The position numbers were made by a program, and so were the translations under genes. From Ustilaginoidea virens (lineage: Eukaryota > Ascomycota > Sordariomycetes > Hypocreales > Clavicipitaceae): DNA of 64,000 nt. A model generated the notes under the pieces. The model had not been told where the DNA came from. It did no database searches and was given only the letters and a program-made list of their open reading frames with translations. Location of the stretch: contig NC_057320.1 in assembly GCF_000687475.1 (NCBI RefSeq), positions 868,001-932,000 of the forward strand, given 5' to 3'. Below are positions 45,442 to 57,498 of this stretch, one piece after another (within the stretch, counting starts at the first letter, position 1; every line of letters begins with the position of its first letter).

Positions 45442-47108
45442 CTATTTACGGGCGGAGATGAAATATGGCCCTCCAGCATTGGTCCAGCTCACAAAGCCTT
45501 CGGGATACGTGCATTCTTGCACATCAAGGATGGTGCTACCCACGTCGTTGATGTTATGGGTGCTCTTTAGGTCTGCCACGAAGGATCTCAGGGAGATGAT
45601 TCTGCAGCCTGCTTTCAAGTCCAAGAACATGCGGACCAAGTCATCGTTTAATTGCGATGTAAACGCTTTGTTGTTGACGAGTACAACATCAGCTCGTTTG
45701 AGTGCCTCGTGAATAACGAGATTCTTACGAAAGTCTCCCCGCTCGAGATGAACCCTGCCCGGCCTGATGCCCCAGAGCATGCACCTCGCCTCGAATTCCT
45801 TGATCTGGGCTTCGGCTAGGTTGCAGGCGTTTTCCATCATTTCGCAACCCCAGCTCTCGCAGCCGATTTCGAGCGCAGCTTGTAAACAGACGTTACCGAC
45901 CCCAGATCCCAAGTCGACAAATACTTGATCCGAGGTCATCTTGGTTTGTTCGACGAGAAGTTTCGAGATGAAGGGATGGAGCAGCTCCCCGTAGACAAAG
46001 TCGGTACCGTTTTCGTACTTGGATAACAGTTCCACCCTGGGCGCGACGGTTCTGTCATAGACTTGATCCAGGATGAAAGCCACGAGGTGCCGGGGGAGCT
46101 CGTGCAAGCGGTCAAGATTCTTCGCAATGATTCCGTCTTCCACCAAACCCAAGAGCGTTTCGTTGTACTCGTGCAAGGCTGCTTTGAACCCTGCCAGATC
46201 CTGAATATTTCGGTTAGAGGCTTTTTCGAGTCGTCGAATGAGCCCAGTATTATGGTTGGTGAAAGGCTCCGCTTCGTCGTCGGTAAGATATGTTTCCGCG
46301 ACGTGGCGGACAATCCGTATGCTGGCCTCGACTGCGTCGATCTTGTCCTTGCCCCAGACTAGTTCGAACCTGAAAAATCATCAGCCAGAATGAAAAAAAA
46401 ATAAATAAAAATAAATAAAAAAAATAAAATAAAAAAAACCAAGAAGAAAAATGAGGTCAGTCTTCTAGATTAGTGTGTGTAGGGAGACATCAAAAGCAAG
46501 TATAAAGCCAATAGTTGGCGTACGCACTTTTCTCTGGGCTGCAGGCTGGGATATTGCAACTCTATGGCAACGTCTTCCTTCTGCGCTCCCATTACGGGCA
46601 CACACTTGGCTTCCAGCGACGCCACCTCGACGGCGTGAATGAAGTTGAGCCTATCGTTTCGTCCGTCGAAGGCTCTTGCGTGCCTGAATTTTCGTTTCGA
46701 GTCCAGGTGTTTATCTTCTGACGCGCTTCTGCACTGCCTTTTCCGAGCGTCTAGGTCCATCCAGCCATCGTCTTCAGCATCGCTGTCTTTGTCGAAAGCA
46801 ATCCGTTCTGTCCCTGGCGATGGCTTTGCGGAAGACGAGCCACCCGATTTCCGCTTCCGCTCCGAAACGTTGTCATCGACCGACGAGGGGCATGGCGAAT
46901 AACTCTTGTGACGGACGACAGAAGGCTTGGGCGATGGACGGATAGCGGGTGAGGATCGTGACGAGGCGGCTGCGGTGGACGCTGGGCCGGGACGCGACTT
47001 TAATTTCGGCTTGCTCGGCGTCGGGGCTCGTTCCACGACGACCTTTTCTATCCGAATCCTCGGTGGACCAACCTTGAACTTGTTACCCTTGCCGCCAAGG
47101 AGAGGCAT
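45442..47108 (-). CDS. DOT1: DOT1 histone H3-Lys79 methyltransferase
   Basis: Exons 46528-47108 and 45442-46369 give 502 aa. The first ~150 residues are basic and Ser/Pro-rich, likely for DNA and nucleosome binding. The catalytic domain includes [15 protein letters not shown], the SAM loop VDLGSGVGN (Asp346 to Gly352), [13 protein letters not shown] (Glu370), RGDFRKN and [14 protein letters not shown]. It methylates H3K79 within the nucleosome core, affecting telomeric silencing and DNA damage signalling; RAP1 is in the same window. The 158-nt intron (46370-46527) is T-rich on the sense strand (AAAATAAA repeats on plus). The protein ends directly after [10 protein letters not shown], without the long C-terminal tail of animal DOT1L. 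Confidence 0.95.
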
Positions 47109-48708
47109 GGCGACAGAAAGGGCAAAAAAAAAAAAAAGAAAAAAAAAAACTAAGAAGAAGAAAGGGTGTGCCTTAAATGTCGGGGTCGGGGTGCACGAGT
47201 TGCGTAGTCTAGGATGGATAATTTTTTTTTTTTGCTCTTCGAGGAAAGGTGTTTGGAGACGTGGCGCTCCGGCCACGTCGGTTCGGTTTTAGTGTGTGTG
47301 TCTGGTGAGCCTTAGCCTCGTCTGCGGACGACCAGCGACCGCGACTGCGACTGCGACAGCGGCGGGAAAGCGTGGGGCTGAATGGGATTACGAAGCACCG
47401 ACAGTTACCTGATGGCGGGAGAGCAGAGACAAGAAAGGAAAAAAGAAGGGTAAGGAATGCCGAGAAAGGAAGGGTGGCAGTTGTGTGGGCTGGTACATAG
47501 TTACGGCACCAGTCGAGACCAGGCCAAGTCGTGACGGGGGGCGAAAGAAGAAGGGGAAGGGGAGGGGGGGCGCCCGAAAAAAAGAGAAATAAAGGAAAAA
47601 AAGGGGAGAACAGATGGGAGGCGACATGGTTTGGCAGAAATTGAAGACTTGCCCAATGAGGCCTTCACATGGCCAGTGGGCGGCTCTGGGCCCCTTTGGA
47701 GACTTCCAAGACGCCTGGGCTCCAGGTGATCGATCCCGTACCGCCGCCTGGGCGAATGGCGAATTGGCAAACTTTGAACATTGAACTGTGGTGGGGGGAC
47801 GGAGTACATGATGCAAAGTGGACAAAGGTGAAGAAGAATACTTGACATGAGTCAAAGCCGCAAGATGACCAAGTGATTCCTTTTTTTTTTTCTTTTTTTT
47901 TTCTTTCTGTAAATAAAGATGCATCAAAGCTGGAAGCGTCCAGTCTACTCTATAAATTACCACAAAAAAAAGATGGAAAGAAAAAAAGAAGAGAAGAGAA
48001 AGAAAAAAAGCTAGAGTGCATATCCCGTCGGTTTCGAGGGCGCTCGCCAACCCACGTACCGTACCGTACCGTACCATACCGTACGTAAAAAGTTGGGCTC
48101 GGCTCCGACGATAACTGTATCGTGACCCATGTCGACGCTGCTTTGGTGCTCCGGCCTTTGCAGCGAAGCGCATGAGCACCAAGGACAGACCAGACCAGAC
48201 CAGACCAGACGGCAGCATCCGAGTCCGTCGCGCGCTGCATGCAGCCCCCGAATCTGTCACCGAGAGCTGCAGGGACAAAAAGGAGCCGACAGCGGAACGC
48301 GCCAGGACGGACGAGACGTTACTCAAGTAGCCGATGCACAATGGCACGGCGGCGCGCACCACACAAGCACCACCAGGCCCTGGAGTTTTAAAAACCGTCG
48401 AGTATAATTCAAGTAGCCGTGCCCAGCGCCGTGCTTTGATGCCGAAAGAAGGAAAGAATAAAAAGACCCGGTCCCTCTTCCCCACCCCCCGTCTCGAAAG
48501 CAACTTGACCAAAGGGCAAAAAAAGAAACAAAACAAAGCCGAAGCCAGACTGCCGCAGGTTATAACCCCCGTAGCCATTGCGCCCGAGCCTCCCACTCTA
48601 CCCGCACTCTTGGACTGCATGAACACAGGTCAGGTATATATACTTTCTCAAGGGACGAAAAGAAAAAAAAGAAAAAAAAAAGCAAGCAGGTCGAGAGATG
48701 GTGACGCG
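47109..48708. other. Intergenic region upstream of DOT1
   Basis: No gene is supported in 1.6 kb. Repeats include A-rich runs (47128-47165), TACCGTACCG copies (48056-48081), CCAGACCAGA copies (48190-48212) and purine tracts (47570-47610, 47960-48010). A long minus-strand frame (47388-48626) consists mostly of these low-complexity tracts. Confidence 0.5.
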
Positions 48709-49167
48709 CTATGATTTGTCCGGCAGATAGTAGTAGACACTCTGGTGGACGTGGTCGGCAAAGTAGTGACTTCTCGTCAGAGGTATCGACGCACCGCTGT
48801 CCCCCGCCCACACGCCGGTGTAATTGCCATGGCGGAGAGCGCAGTCATCATCCTCGCTGACGAAATAATCCACGCGCAGCTCGATGGAGCCGGCATCCCT
48901 GAGCGCCGTCCCGCAGCGCGGGGAGTACTGCCGAGCAGGCGTCGTCGGATCCGGCAGCGAGCCTCGTAGCTGCTGGTCGACGCCATACTGGCTGAAGTCG
49001 TCGGCGTCGAGGGAGCCGACCAGTGTGCCTTGGCTGTCGTTGGCGCGCACGCTGGGAAAGATGCCGCCGAGGCGTGGTGGATCGGTCGCAAGAGACGGGC
49101 GCCGACAAGACGGTTCTCTCGATGCGGGTTTTGCGGGAGCCGAGGCCCGGGCTTTGGCAAACGGCAT
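48709..49167 (-). CDS. Hypothetical protein, weakly supported
   Basis: An open frame of 152 codons from an ATG. After a low-complexity N-terminus, the second half looks protein-like (GTLVGSLDADDFSQYGVDQQ, GSIELRVDYFVSEDDD, HGNYTGVWAGDSGASIPLTR, VHQSVYYYLPDKS). No domain, signal peptide or relative is recognised. A frame just upstream (49168-49463) has a hydrophobic start and could supply a first exon, but no join is convincing. It may be a lineage-specific gene or chance. Confidence 0.35.
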   Translation of the reverse strand: MPFAKARASAPAKPASREPSCRRPSLATDPPRLGGIFPSVRANDSQGTLVGSLDADDFSQYGVDQQLRGSLPDPTTPARQYSPRCGTALRDAGSIELRVDYFVSEDDDCALRHGNYTGVWAGDSGASIPLTRSHYFADHVHQSVYYYLPDKS

Positions 49168-50766
49168 GGTCTGAGAAGCCCAAGGAGCTGTTGAGGGAGG
49201 CGAGATTCGCGCGTTTGCGTGAGTGCGCGGTCGTGGTTTTGGAAAGAGCGGCTTCTCTGCGGAGAGTGCGCGAGACTATCGGCGTCGGTCAAGGCCGGTG
49301 GCTGAGCCTGGTAGAGCTGGGGGAGGACATGCAGGCCAGGAGCCAAGTCAAGGAGAACCGTGGCTGGCAAGGACAAGGAAAAGAACGAGCGTGGCTCAAG
49401 TGCGTATCGGTCGAAAAAGGCGTGGGAAGCAATGGCTAGGGCAATGCCGTGGAGTGGGAGCAAGGCAAGAGGAACAAGAGGCGCTGGCTATATCTACTTG
49501 GTCGCGCAAGGTCAGGTCAGGTCGTGTTGAAATCGCCTTTGTCTGGAATTCCGCAGATGGAACTATGGGGGAGCGAAAAGCACTGACCTTGATGCCAAGC
49601 TCCATTGGCAAGGAGCCTCCCCTGTCTCTGGCAGCCCGTGAAACAGGGATGCTGGCCAGGAGATGGGCTGAAGCTATCGACCCATGGGCACCAGATACCG
49701 CACGCACGGGTAACCGAGTACGTACTGTGGAACACGGTTTGGATCCAGATTGGTTAGTTGTGAGAGAAGCCCAAGCCGGGTGTCGCCAACCAAGGAGACG
49801 CACTGAATAGGGAGGCCATGTCGGGCTGTCTCGTCATGTCGGCACTCGAGGTCACTGGTAAAGCAGCTCGACAGCTAGCCCTAGTCAAGAGCATTCCATG
49901 GCAACAGAAGTAACGTTGATCTCGTTCCTTCCTTGATTAGAGCACCCTGGCGGTTGACGTCTCCCCCGCATTTGGCCCGACCAACCAGGGGCGTCGGGGG
50001 CAGTTTACCTAATGCAGCAAGTGGAACGAATAATAACTGTCAATCAGTGCTCGTTCTCTCGTAATTTCAACATCCTCCCCCCTTTCCTTTTTACCCCATA
50101 TTTCATTCTGCCCTACTCAAATCAACGTCTGGTGCCGTGCACAACACCGGCTCCGCTACGGCGACACGCCGAACCAAAGTTGACGAGTAAATCAAACAAC
50201 CCAGACGTGCAAGTCGCCGTCCGCAGCTGCATGCGTGCCTCGAGCCACAGCCGCGTTGGTCGACGGCGCCGCCATTCATGCCGAGCTTGGACTTGGACCT
50301 GCCGTGCCTCCTTCACGCCTCGCACTGGTCTTCGGGCTGTTTTTTTTTTGTTCCGCCAGCAAGCCAAGTCGATCCAATCAGGCGCGTTCAAAGTTAGCAA
50401 TGGAAATACGGCAGGAATCCGTGCGTGCGTGCGTGCGTGCGTTTCAAACAACCGGCAAGGAGACGCACAGCCGCACAAGGCTATTATTGGCAATGGCGAC
50501 AACCCTTCGGGGTAACTTGCCGGCTCTGGCGAGGATTGACCACGGTTTACCGAGAACACCACGCCTTCACATGACCATCGACTCTGTCTGGATGGTTTGA
50601 CACCTTTTCAAGACCTTGCCGTGCCTAGCTCGACGTCGAACCAGGGTAGAATCAGTCCGATGAACCCTCTCAAGGGCCCTGATCTTGCCGTGACTGGTGC
50701 CTGATTCGATGCTTGCCACCTCGCAGACAGCGCATATTTGGAAAGATGAAAAAAAAAAAAAAAAAA

Positions 50767-50801
<35 letters not shown>

Positions 50802-51696
50802 ATCGGCTACCCCCCTACCCCTTTCAATCTCATCATACATTGATCGCTGTACCCTCCCAGGAACAACCGGTGAAGAAGCCAGTGAGGTGTCACTCGGCAC
50901 GCCTGCTGCCTCGGCCTGGAAATGCTTGCCGTAGCTCAAATCATGACGCCCTCTGAAATGCCGAAAGCCCGAGCCGCCAGACGACATACCTTGTGCTACT
51001 ACCACTGCCCTTGAAGAGACCCCCACCGCCACCGCCTGGGCTCGACCGGGAGCTGCCGCACGAGGGTAATGGGAACAAGATTGCGTGCTTCGCGTCCGCT
51101 GATGTCGTACGTGTGAAAAGCACTCGACTTGTTTTGTCGGCACCAAGCTCCGCAAAGGAATGACGGCTATGCAGATTTGCATCTCCAGATGCACATCTCC
51201 CAACTCCGGTGAAAAAAAAAGCAATTGCCCGGCCGGGAACTGGTCTTTCATAACGGACTTGCGCGTTTGTGCCGCATCACGCTGTGTGACCCAACTTTCA
51301 ACTGCAAACAGGCCAACACGGTCTGTTTGCGAAATTTCCAATGGCATTCATAGCTATTCATAGCTCGTTGGGTCCGGATCCGGACGTTTGCGCCAAATTG
51401 CATGGCGGTTGGTGCAATTAGCCAATGAATCTCGTGCGGATTCCCAACCCGGAAACACGGAAACAGAACAACCACCACCCTTCTTCTTCATCTTGGCGGC
51501 TGTTTGTTGAGCATTTGTCTCGTTGCTGGATACGGAGCACACGGCATGACTGCTGGACGGAAAGACTGGCAATGCTGAACGGCAATGTACTACTTGTACG
51601 TAGGGGAAATGGTAGCCGTTCTGCACTCAGAAGCTTTGCGCCTCACCTGTGTGACGGCAGTGGGAAATTCTTGGCACACAAAAACTCATTTTCGTT
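49168..51696. other. Intergenic region downstream of EFL1
   Basis: No gene is supported in 2.5 kb. Holds a GTGC tetranucleotide run (50421-50440) and the A18-G34 tract described separately. Frames crossing it encode polyglycine or polyproline artefacts. Confidence 0.5.
50749..50800. repeat. A18-G34 homopurine tract
   Basis: Eighteen A (50749-50766) are followed without interruption by 34 G (50767-50800), a 52-nt perfect purine strand. It can form quadruplex or triplex DNA in principle. Confidence 0.95.
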
Positions 51697-54600
51697 CTAT
51701 CTCTTGAGCGTTCTCTGTTTTTCGGCATCGGTAGCCACGTTTCTGCCTTCAACCAGCAGCCCTTTCTTCCTCCTCACGCTGTCCATGTACCTTTTGGCGA
51801 CGTTTTCCCTGTCCGCCAGCTCACCGAGATCCTCCAAGTCATCCTCTGTGAAAGGCACCCAGAAAGGATCTTGGTCCAGAATTTCGAACCCAGCAAAGAC
51901 CAGCTGCGGTTGCGCGGCGCCACTGGTCCTCTTGCGCATCTCGTCTGCGAACCCGAAGCTTTCAGCCACGGGGAGCACCGCCTGGATGGTGAAGAACGGA
52001 GTGCCTTCCTTCATGGTCTCGGCCATGACGCGGCCGCGGCGCCGGGTGAGAACGTCGTACACGCGGCCGAGGACTTCGGTGGATGCTTGGATTTCCACCA
52101 TGTACATGGCCAGCATGAGACGGGGAGACCAGTCGAGGAAGGCGGACCGCACGCAGGCTTGCAGCGTCTTGATGATTTCGCTCGTCAGTCGACTGAGCTT
52201 GTCTCGCGCGGAGAGCTCGTCCTCGGGAAGATCTAGCGAGACGTCTTCCACCAAGACGGCAACCCCCTGCAAGGGCTCGCTGCAGAGCGGCCCCTGTGCC
52301 GTGGCGAGCTGGAAAGCGTGCGTGATTTTGTCGGAAAGATGGCTCGGATGCAGCGCTTCGCCAGCCCGTGGCAGGGCGACCTCCTTGTCCTCGTGGGATC
52401 CAAACACCTTGCGCAAGATGCCGTATTTGGTCGCATCGATTAATAAGTTGGGGCCGGTGCGCCTCGGCCCAAAAGCAGCGATGCGGTCCGCCCTGTTCTT
52501 CCAGACATCTCGTCCCTTGCCGCTCTCCAGCTGCTTCTGGAGCTGAGTTTTCAGTTCCTCCACGGATAGCGAGCTCGGCGCCGTCCTGACTGCTGCGTTG
52601 ACATCGGCAGCACGACCCTCATCGCCACCCTCTTGCGCTAGTTCCTCGCCGCTCTCTGCTGGCTTGCTCTCAGAGCAAAGCCGCTTGATGGCATCGGCAT
52701 TCCGGAGCAGAAAATCGGTGACTTCTGACGGAAGGGGCCTGACGCGTAGGCGTATTGTAACTTGTTTCGAGGTCGTTGATTCGATGACGCCCCCCCTGCC
52801 GAGCTCCTTGTTCACGGGCGGACGCATCTCGTCCGCCCGTACAATGGTCTCCCTGTACGGAACAATGGGCGCGCCGGCCTGGACGTCGCATCGCGCAAAT
52901 CTTTCCTTCAGATCCGTCAGGCATCTTTCTAGGTGCAGCTCCCCTGCCGTCAGGAGCACGTGCTCTCCGCTTTCAAACTGCTCATACTCTGCACACGGGT
53001 CGCTCTGCACCAGGAGCCCCAAACCTCGAATCATCTTGTCCAGGTCCGCGGGGTTCACGGGCTCCAGGGCAACTCGCACGATTGGTTTGCCGGCCATTCT
53101 CACACCCGCAAGATTGACAGCTCCCTCGAGCTGGCTGCAGAGGGTGCCAGACTTGAGGATCTTCCCTTCCAGACCGCCAATGCCGAAAACCACACCGGCA
53201 GGGACCGAGTCCAGGGATTCCAGATTCCTTCCCATCAGCATGTACAGAGCTGTGACCGTGACTTGCTGCGGCTCTGGTTCGGCATCGGGAGCCGCGGGTG
53301 ACCACTTTGGCGGGATGACGTAGAGCCTGTCGCCAACGGTAAGCGTGCCCGAGTAGATTCTCGCAAACCCAATCAGATGCTCAGGGTCAATCTTTTGCTC
53401 CTCCTGCTCCGGTGCGCCGGCGTCGTCGATGCAAGAGCTGCGCAAGGTTTGCGCAAGGTCGGTGATGGGACGCTCATTGGCGGCTTCCTGTGCCGCCTTC
53501 GCTGCCTCGGCTCGCTTCTTGCGTGCCAGTTCTCGAGCCTCTTCGCCGCTCATCTTACCAGGCTGCCTCCTGTTCTCGGGTAATTCGCTCTCAGGTATTG
53601 ACACCATTTTGCTGACGTAGGCAACCACGGGATGCGGTTTCTCGCATTTGAAGGACGTCATAGCCTGCTTGATAGCCTCGTCAACGGCATCCGACCCCGG
53701 CGACTGTTCGATAAGATCGGGAATTCGTTCAGCCTGGGCTGCTGCTGGCGATGGAAGAGATTCCACTACGGATACCAGGAGAGCCGTCGAAAGGGGCAGC
53801 CACGAGGCAAAGACTGTTGTCAACAACAGTCGCGGGTCCCGAGCTCGGACAATGTGCGGTGGTATCGCAAGGTTCAGCGACTTGGTAACCTTTTCCATCA
53901 TGACGGGGTCACCTTTGCCGACGTCACCACCGCAAGCAGCCTGGTAGACGGTCCATACGGGCTCCAAAACGAGCTGAACAAACATGGGTTTCAGATTCCG
54001 CCCCCTCAAGTGCTTCGGCCCCAAAACCTTTTTGCTCTTGGGATCCAGATAATAGTTGCCCCAGAGCACCTTCTCCATCACGCCGCGCTTGAATCCGAGC
54101 TTCTTTTCGTACAGGCAGGCAAACTGTCGACATGTAAACGCCCATCCGTCAATGGCGCTGCTGAATATCACGTTGTTCTTTTCCGGTGCAAAGTATATGT
54201 CCTCATCGTCCCGCTCCTCGAACTGTACTTCCCCTGCGTCTGAAATCTCCTCATCCTGTGAAAGTTGCCTCGCCTTGGAAGCGGCATTCACCCGCTCCTC
54301 CATCTTCTCCCTCCAGTTGAGATCTTCTTCCATGCGTTCGCCCTGGAAAAAGCTGCCCAAGACGGCGTTGACTTGCTCGAGGAGCTTGCTCAGGTGCACG
54401 TAAGCTTCTGTAGGAGTCATCTTCAGCTCGGTGATGAGCCGATCCATCTTGTTGATAACGAGCAGCGGCTTCAGCTTCTCCGTCCACGACTGGCGCAAAA
54501 CTGTCACAGTTTGACTGCACACACCCTCCACGGCGTCCACTAGCACGACGGCGCCGTCGCAGAGCCTCGACGCCGTGGACACCTCGCTGCTGAAGTCGAT

Positions 54601-55008
54601 GTGTCCTGGGGAGTCAATCAGGTTGATGAGATACTCTTCCGGCTCGGCTGCCGCTCCCGGGGCGGATCGTCTCAGCATGGAGAAGTATAGCGATATAGCT
54701 GAGGATTCCATCGTGATGCCTCTGAGTTGCTCGTCTGGTCGAGAGTCGAGGTATCGTATCTTTCCAGCAAGTTTTGGTGAGATGATGCCGTTTGTGGCGA
54801 GCAGCGTATCTGTGAGTGACGTTTTGCCATGGTCGACGTGAGCCATGATGCAAATCTGAAGCTCTTCCCGTCAGAACACAAGGCCTTCTTCTCATTCTTC
54901 TTTCTTTTCTATTTTCGCTCAATATCGCTGCACGTTCGATCCTACATTTCTAATGTTCGCGGCTTGCCTTTGTAGGCTTGCCAGCTTCTGCGGAGCCACA
55001 ACAGGCAT
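51697..55008 (-). CDS. RIA1: EFL1/RIA1, GTPase of 60S subunit maturation
   Basis: Exons 54946-55008 (21 codons) and 51697-54855 give 1073 aa. The 90-nt intron joins QAANIRN to ICIMAHVDHGKTS. GTPase motifs are AHVDHGKTS (26-33 region), RGITMESSAIS, DSPGHIDF and NKMDR. An acidic insertion (EERDDEDIYFAPEKNNVIF) marks EFL1 against ribosomal EF-2. Domains II-V follow, with GELHLERCLTDLKERF and the IV domain ending FEILDQDPFWVPFTEDDLEDLG. The His loop diphthamide site of EF-2 is absent, as expected. With SDO1 the enzyme releases Tif6/eIF6 from late cytoplasmic pre-60S particles. Head-to-head with eIF3l. Confidence 0.96.
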
Positions 55009-55841
55009 GGCGGGTGAGATTATCGGATGATAGCTCTGATATCTTTTTTAGCTTCGAAGCGACGCCGAGCAACGGAGAGAAAGAAAAAGCGCTGATGACC
55101 TGGGCAGCCGAAAACATCAAGGTCTGTCGTTCCTTATGAACAGCTTCGGCTATTTTAGCTCCTACAAGATGTTGCGGGATTCTGGGGCCGCGATTTTGTC
55201 TCTTTTGCTTTCTGTAGTGGTGCTGCTCCACGTCTTGTCTGATTGGATCATGGCGTATGACTCCTTTGGAAAAAAAAACGGAAAAGTGCTCCACTATGAC
55301 AGCAAATAAGTCTAACCTGGCACACGATGAGTCGACGCACAAGACAGCCTAAGGTAAAAAAAAAAAATAAAATAAAATAAAATAAAATAAAAATACGGGG
55401 AAAAAAAATTGGCATCCACAGAGGCATGAATTCTCGGGAACTCATCTCACTAATTAAATGTCTCTAGTTATTGCCCGCTCCGGTGCTCGTTACAATTGAA
55501 GTCTGCGACAACTCGCCCCCCCCCTTGTGTTTGCCCCACTTCGTTGAGTGGATGAGGTACTTCCCCCACCATGAATTTTCTCGGTACCTGCAAGCGATAT
55601 GCAACCAGCCCGCACAAAGCCGTCGCGATAGACGCATATCAGCAACCACAAACCCTAAAATACGAAAATTCCGCGAGAGCGTGGAGGCGAGACCCCCCCC
55701 CCTTCCTCAGGCGAAGAGCAAAACTTCAGTGCGCTGGCCCCTCAATCCCCCCCCGAAGTTCTGAAACGTTGGGATACTGGACGAGACGAAGACGACGGCG
55801 GCGGCGACGAAGGACCGGATTAAAAAAAAAAAAGGCAGATC
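55009..55841. promoter_or_regulatory. Divergent promoter region EFL1 / eIF3l
   Basis: Head-to-head spacer of 833 bp with (AATAA)n at 55356-55394 and C-rich tracts (55508-55517, 55686-55705). A run of 11 A ends close to the eIF3l start. Both products serve translation, so shared control is plausible. Confidence 0.5.
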
Positions 55842-57498
55842 ATGTCGACGTACCAGAACGGCGTGGCTCCAGCCCGCGCGATTGATGATGACAGCGACGT
55901 CGAGGAGGAAGCTCTGGTAGCCGAGTACAAAGAGCAGGTCCAATATGAGGACGGTGACGAACTCAGCCAGACCACCTCTTTGAACATGGCGCAACAGACC
56001 GACGACATTCAAGCGCGCCTTATCCAAGCTGCCCAACCTCTCGACTTCTCAGCGCCTTTGGAAGTCAAGTTTCAGAGCTACGACTCCTACTGCAGCTTGT
56101 TCCATTTCATCTTGAACTCTGAGGGACCTGTCGACTTGGAGCCCCCTTCGGTTCGTTATGAATCTCCCCGCTGAATTTATGTAGCTTCCGAGATTTTGGG
56201 GGTTTCGTTGGGCTTTGTGGCGGCTAATGTGTTGCAAAAAATAAATGTGTCGACGGGACTGTATAGTATTACTGGGCTTGGGATGTCATCGACGAGTTTA
56301 TTTACCAGTTCAACTCCTTCTCGTCGTACCGATCGCGGATCGCGCGCCAAGCCTCCAACGAGGAGGAGATTCAGATCCTGCGGGAAAACCCCAACACGTG
56401 GGGTTCTTACAGCGTCCTCAACGTCCTGTATTCTCTGATTCAGAGATCGCAGATTACCGAGCAGCTCGCGGCCATGAAGCGCAACGAGGACCCCGCGGCC
56501 GTTGCTGGCGAATATGGCTCAAAGAACCTGTATAAGATGCTGGGGTACTTTTCCATCATTGGCCTCCTCCGTGTCCACTGCCTGCTCGGAGACTTCAGCC
56601 TGGCCCTCAAGACGCTCGACGACATTGAGCTGAACAAAAAGGCCATGTTTGCCCGGGTCATGGCCGCGCACTTCACCACCTACTACTACGTGGGCTTCTC
56701 CTACATGATGATGCACCGCTACGCCGATGCCATCCGCATGTTCAGCCACATCCTCATCTATGTGTCGAGGACCAAGAACTTCCAGAAGAACGCGCAGTAC
56801 GACTCCATCACCAAGAAGAACGAGCAGATGTACGCCCTGATTGCGATTTGCGTGGCATTCCACCCCACGCGGTTGGACGACACCATCCACAGCGCGCTCC
56901 GTGAGAAGTACGGTGACCAGCTGCTCAAGCTGCAACGCGGCGGGCCCGAGTCACTCCCCATCTTTGAGGAGCTCTTCCGGGCCGCGTGCCCCAAGTTCAT
57001 CACGCCGGTTCCCCCAGACTTCGACAACCCCGAGTCCAACATTGACCCTGTCGAGCACCACCTGGCTGTTTTCATGGACGAGGTCAAGACCAACATGTGG
57101 AGTCCAACAATCAAGTCCTACCTCCGGCTCTACACCACCATGGATCTGAACAAGCTTGCCGGGTTCCTCGAAGTCAAGCCTGAGGAATTGCGCTCGTGGC
57201 TTCTGGTGACGAAGCAGCGTACGAAGCAGCTGCGATATCAAGACCAGGGCCTGCTAGATGGCGAGCTAGTCAATGTCAGCGACCTCGACTACGCACTCCA
57301 GGGTGTAAGTCCCCGCCCTTTGCTTTTTGCCCCGGGGGATTCCCCCAAGATGGGGAAAAAGAAAAAAAAAAAGGACGAGAAAGAAATCGCCGCAGCTGAC
57401 AAGTTTTCTTTCAGGATCTAATCCACATCTCCGAGGCCAAGGTTGGCCGCAAGTTGGTAGACTGGTACCTCCGAAACCTGGCTCGTACATACAATTAA
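55842..57498 (+). CDS. Translation initiation factor eIF3 subunit l
   Basis: Exons 55842-56150, 56267-57304 and 57415-57498 give 476 aa, the normal size. Conserved blocks include SYDSYCSLFHFILNSEGPVDLE, then across intron 1 YYWAWDVIDEFIYQFNSF, NTWGSYSVLNVLYSLIQRSQ, YKMLGYFSIIGLLRVHCLLGD, YYVGFSYMMMHRYADAIR, IAICVAFHPTRLDDTIHS and a PCI-like C-terminus (KLAGFLEVKPEELRSWLL, HISEAKVGRKLVDWYLRNL). The subunit belongs to the eIF3 core present in filamentous fungi but lost in budding yeast. Intron 2 (110 nt) carries an A-rich insert. The N-terminal ~50 residues are acidic. Confidence 0.95.
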
